Source of the DNA: Candidatus Bathycorpusculum sp.
GTDB taxonomy: Archaea; Thermoproteota; Bathyarchaeia; Bathyarchaeales; Bathycorpusculaceae
Assembly (NCBI GenBank): GCA_009779045.1
Contig: WREZ01000062.1
Coordinates: 1 to 7,235, forward strand
Length of the DNA stretch: 7,235 nucleotides
Direction of reading: 5' to 3'
A program made the translations under genes and the position numbers. The notes beneath the pieces were generated by a model, which was not told the DNA's origin, searched no databases, and worked only from the letters and a program-made list of their open reading frames with translations. Positions 4,766 to 7,235 of the stretch are shown piece after piece. Position 1 is the first letter of the stretch; each line of letters begins with the position of its first letter.

Positions 4766-6904
4766 CTATTCTTGTTTGATTACGTTGTTGTTTTTTTGCT
4801 CTATTTCTTTTTGTTCAGCGTGTTCTTTTTTGGCTTGTTTTTTTCCTCGCAGATAATAGATTGAAAAACCTGCTGTAACTATGTTTGTGAAGATAATTAC
4901 ATAAGTTATAATGTTTACAAAGGTGTCTGCTAATGGTATTCCTTCTGCAACTGTGAGGATGGCAAGTGTGGCAGGAGTTAATCCTAATGCGCACATGAGT
5001 GTGATGATTTTTTTATCTTTTGCTAAACTGCTTTTGGCTGTTGAAACGTTTACTGCTGCAAATCGAGTTATGAGTAGTACTACTGTAAACATTATGCCTG
5101 CTAATAGGAGTGATGGGTCTATTACAAAGATTAGTCCTAATGAGACAAAGAATAGGGTTTCTAGAAGAAAAGTTATCTCGTCATAGAACACGCCAAGTTG
5201 TTGTTGTATGCCGTCTATGTTTATTTTTGTCTTTAGAATCTTGTTGACTAAGTGATAGTTTCCAAATATTATGCCAAAAACTAGGATAGCTAGAATTCCG
5301 TTGCCGCCAACGCTTTCGGTTAAACTATAAGTTATCAGAATGAGGCCTATTGTTAAGACGTGGGTGAATTTATGTTTCTGGAAACGGTGTAGTATGAAAA
5401 CCCATACTAAGCTTAAAAGAAAACCTACAAGTATGCCTGCTGAAAATTGTAGGGATATGTTTGAAACTGCGTCAAGTATGCTGCTTTCTCCTGTCTGGTA
5501 AATTTTAATTAAGGTTGCGAAAATGACAACTGAAAAAACTGAGCTTATTGCGGACTCTATTGTTAGGAACGTTACTGTTTTCTCTTTTAGTTTCATTGAG
5601 TAACTTAATGGTACGATTACTGCAGCTGTAATTTCTCCTCCTATAATTCCTGCAAAAATGAATGCTTGTAAGAAATCCCATTTTAAAACAAAATAGCCCA
5701 GACATCCAATTGCCAAAATGCTAATTAATGTATAAATTATTGTTTGAATAAACACGCGGCCGCCAATTGCAATAACTGATTGTGTTTTTAACCCTAAGCC
5801 TGCATGGAACAACACCATTAACAGGGTTAATGTTGCAAAGATTCCTAAAGTGGATAGTAAGGCTTCACGAGGGAAAATGTTTAGAACAGGTCCTAACACG
5901 ATACCTGCAAGTATTAGGAAAATAAAAATTGGAATGCCTACTTTTTTTATTAAAAATTCTCCTGCAAATCCAACAACAATGATTCCAGCTACTACACCAA
6001 AAATGATAATTACAGAAATTGATCCCCCTGACATTAAGCCCTCGTTAAACACTTCATTTCCCAGTTTATTGGCTTTATTACCGGAAACTCTGCCATCCGA
6101 CATTGTAAACGAACTATCCTTAGTGTTATACACTCCACCACCATTATCGTTTGCAATATTAGCATCTGTCGGATTTGACCCTCCAATAATGCCATTATCG
6201 ATATTGAAAACGCCAGTGTTGTATACGCCACCGCCACTACTGCCGGCTTTATTACCAAAAATAGTGGCGTTATCCGACATGTGAAATGTTCCTCTGTTAT
6301 ATACACCGCCGCCATTGTGACTATCTTTGTTGGTGTCGGCTGTGTTGCCGGAAATTTCTCCGTCAACCATGATAAGTGTACCACCCGCGTTAACGGTCAC
6401 CCCGTTACCATCGTCCCCTTTATTATGTGTTACAATAATGCCTGCAAGTGTTAACGTACCTCTATTAACAACAATAGTGCTACATCCCTTTGCACCAACA
6501 AGTTTCCAAAAACCTCCCGTTTCTTTTTTATCGCTTAGTATTGTGATATCTTTATTTACTGGAATATTGAGTGCTGAACCTGTAAGTTTAATATCTGCTG
6601 TAAGAGCAATAGCCGTAGGTTCATCAGCATCATTGATTGCAGCTCTAAGTGCAGTCTCATCTCCAACGTATACCGTAGGTAGTGGCCGCGAAATTATGCT
6701 GACCATGGCAATAGATCCCTGTCCAGAAAAGTTATCTGACGAAACCTTGCTATCATTATTGACAAAAATAGTTTCATTTATTACAGAAGCAAACGGAGAA
6801 GCAAATAAAAACACTATTAACATCAAACAAACAAGAGAAAAAACAATGCCTCTGTGGTAACTCTTACACAAATCGCGTATAGACCTACACTTTTCACTGT
6901 TCAT
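4766..6904 (-). CDS. Fusion: exported beta-helix repeat domain + cation:proton antiporter
   Basis: Numbered from ATG 6904 (712 residues). Residues 1-40 resemble a signal or signal-anchor: basic stretch, hydrophobic core (20-35), possible cleavage near AS-PFAS (35-40). Residues about 57-297 are an Asn/Gly-rich right-handed beta-helix with GGGVYN-like turns at 198, 224 and 255 and GNEVFN at 282, plus repeated MSDG and ISGN-type strands, as in pectate-lyase-like adhesins. From about 298 to 687 comes a multi-helix monovalent cation:proton antiporter domain (KVGIPIF, ILAGIVLGP, AGLGLK, SVGGNGILAILVFG, ETLFFVSLGLIF), then a Lys/Glu-rich tail. The antiporter signature ExxxxD reads E450-SAIS-S455, so the ion-binding Asp is absent, and an expected Arg near 582 is Glu. 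ATG 6904 is favoured over GTG 6913 because a TATA-like box lies about 26 bases upstream and no SD is visible. An extracellular beta-helix followed by an N-out first helix is topologically sensible. Function is unknown. Confidence 0.85.
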   Translation of the reverse strand: MNSEKCRSIRDLCKSYHRGIVFSLVCLMLIVFLFASPFASVINETIFVNNDSKVSSDNFSGQGSIAMVSIISRPLPTVYVGDETALRAAINDADEPTAIALTADIKLTGSALNIPVNKDITILSDKKETGGFWKLVGAKGCSTIVVNRGTLTLAGIIVTHNKGDDGNGVTVNAGGTLIMVDGEISGNTADTNKDSHNGGGVYNRGTFHMSDNATIFGNKAGSSGGGVYNTGVFNIDNGIIGGSNPTDANIANDNGGGVYNTKDSSFTMSDGRVSGNKANKLGNEVFNEGLMSGGSISVIIIFGVVAGIIVVGFAGEFLIKKVGIPIFIFLILAGIVLGPVLNIFPREALLSTLGIFATLTLLMVLFHAGLGLKTQSVIAIGGRVFIQTIIYTLISILAIGCLGYFVLKWDFLQAFIFAGIIGGEITAAVIVPLSYSMKLKEKTVTFLTIESAISSVFSVVIFATLIKIYQTGESSILDAVSNISLQFSAGILVGFLLSLVWVFILHRFQKHKFTHVLTIGLILITYSLTESVGGNGILAILVFGIIFGNYHLVNKILKTKINIDGIQQQLGVFYDEITFLLETLFFVSLGLIFVIDPSLLLAGIMFTVVLLITRFAAVNVSTAKSSLAKDKKIITLMCALGLTPATLAILTVAEGIPLADTFVNIITYVIIFTNIVTAGFSIYYLRGKKQAKKEHAEQKEIEQKNNNVIKQE
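6027..6043 (-). promoter_or_regulatory. Possible internal ribosome site and start for antiporter alone
   Basis: Within the fusion gene, ATG 6034-6032 (M291, reading MSGGSIS) is preceded by GAGG with a 5-base gap. Translation from here would give a 422-residue antiporter without the beta-helix, close to the usual antiporter length. However, GAG-GGC are ordinary Glu-Gly codons and MSGGSIS also fits the beta-helix repeat, so the site may be coincidental. Confidence 0.35.
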
Positions 6905-6926
6905 ACTAAGCACACAACTTTAGCAC

Positions 6927-6938
6927 TTATAATATTTG
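6927..6938 (-). promoter_or_regulatory. TATA-like box for the fusion gene
   Basis: AAATATTATAA, read on the minus strand, is centred about 26 bases before ATG 6904. This implies a leaderless or near-leaderless mRNA and agrees with the lack of an SD. The second IS5-like copy ends 40 bases further upstream at 6978, so the promoter lies between IS and gene. Confidence 0.4.
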
Positions 6939-6977
6939 TAGTAATCAAACTTACATATATGCCTATTTACACACTAT

Positions 6978-6990
6978 TAGACCTCCTCGG
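6978..6990 (-). repeat. IS5-like terminal repeat, right copy
   Basis: TAGACCTCCTCGG is the exact inverse of 95-107. It lies 2 bases beyond the transposase stop codon (6995-6993). Beyond the repeat the two flanks differ, as expected for different insertion sites. Confidence 0.7.
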
Positions 6991-6992
6991 AT

Positions 6993-7235
6993 TTAATTCT
7001 TGTTTTCAAAGTTAATTACACCACAAATCAAAGCCACTCGTAACCCAAACCGTTTACGACAATTACGATACCTATACGCCACAATCTTAAACACCCTAAC
7101 CTTAGCATCAATATGCTCAACTAAAATCCTAATACGCGCAAAACACCTATTCTCAGCCTTCTCCAAAGCCGTTAACGCTCCACCTTTAGGCTTCTTCTTT
7201 GCGTTAAACTATTTTTATGAAACTTTAAAATCCCA
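6993..7235 (-). pseudogene. IS5-family transposase, C-terminal part, frameshifted
   Basis: The minus strand reads KKKPKGGALTALEKAENR, then an R-rich block with RIRILVEH and RYRNCRKRFGLRVALI, ending at TAA 6995-6993. This is the typical C-terminus of IS5-superfamily DDE transposases, and the Glu of VEH is the probable final catalytic residue. Upstream of about 7202 this frame has stops (7217-7215, 7211-7209). The neighbouring frame reads ILKFHKNSLT, which is the expected preceding family segment, so a 1-base deletion near 7200-7210 is likely. The rest of the gene is outside the window. The copy is probably inactive unless the indel is a sequencing error. Confidence 0.78.

Larger units (their letters stand above)
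6978..7235 (-). mobile_element. IS5-family element, 3' end only (continues right of window)
   Basis: The inner boundary is the 13-bp terminal repeat at 6978-6990, followed by a transposase C-terminus on the minus strand. It has the same orientation as the left-hand copy: that copy shows its 5' end and this one its 3' end, so they are two separate copies about 6.87 kb apart. Sequence left of 6978 looks like ordinary AT-rich upstream DNA of the fusion gene. Confidence 0.72.

Noticed and set aside
6040..6320. Repeated GGGVYN-type sequence considered as a CRISPR array or DNA tandem repeat.
   Set aside because: Unit lengths vary, DNA identity is low, and the periodicity is at protein level in an open frame.
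5850..6860. Long plus-strand open frames opposite the fusion gene.
   Set aside because: They are antisense shadows of the repetitive beta-helix coding region, with Pro/Ser-rich translations and no family features.
1..7235. Possibility that the window is a circle with its two ends joined.
   Set aside because: Joining the ends would fuse the transposase N-terminal 14 residues to its C-terminal quarter, skipping most of the protein; two partial IS copies explain the data better.

Overview
This is an AT-rich window, most likely from an archaeon. A low-GC Bathyarchaeia-type genome is my best guess, from the style of the proteins rather than any marker search. The evidence is a class I lysyl-tRNA synthetase, a tRNA-Arg with TATA-like sequence upstream, TTG/GTG starts, a probable leaderless gene with a TATA-like box about 26 bases upstream, and archaeal-looking insertion sequences.

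Layout. Positions 1-107 are the 5' end of an IS5-family element (transposase leaving the window leftward). It has cut into a SAM hydroxide adenosyltransferase (DUF62) gene, and only the C-terminal part of that gene survives (108-631). A 260-base spacer carries the promoter of the class I lysyl-tRNA synthetase gene lysS (892-2508). A GT2 glycosyltransferase (2565-3470, minus strand) converges on lysS across a short hairpin/T-tract. A 1025-bp IS481-like element with perfect 26-bp terminal inverted repeats follows (3569-4593). Its transposase has one nonsense codon and three frameshifts. A tRNA-Arg(GCG) gene (4683-4761) ends 4 bases from the stop codon of a large convergent gene (4766-6904). The window ends in the 3' end of a second IS5-family copy (6978-7235), whose transposase is also frameshifted.

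The most unusual item is the large convergent gene. It encodes one polypeptide with an N-terminal export signal, about 240 residues of Asn/Gly-rich beta-helix (adhesin-like) repeats, then a full multi-spanning cation:proton antiporter domain. The last beta-helix repeat runs directly into the first antiporter helix. An internal ATG with an SD-like GAGG sits exactly at the join, so the antiporter might also be made alone. The antiporter has Ser where NhaP-type antiporters have the ion-binding Asp, and apparently Glu where they have a conserved Arg. It may therefore not be an ordinary antiporter; a sensor or anchored surface role is conceivable but unproven.

Otherwise the genes do not form an obvious pathway. 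lysS and tRNA-Arg are housekeeping. The rest is accessory material bracketed by two same-orientation IS5 copies about 6.87 kb apart. That could be a composite-transposon-like arrangement or a contig whose assembly broke in repeated IS sequence. G/C strand skew also flips within lysS and within the IS481 transposase.
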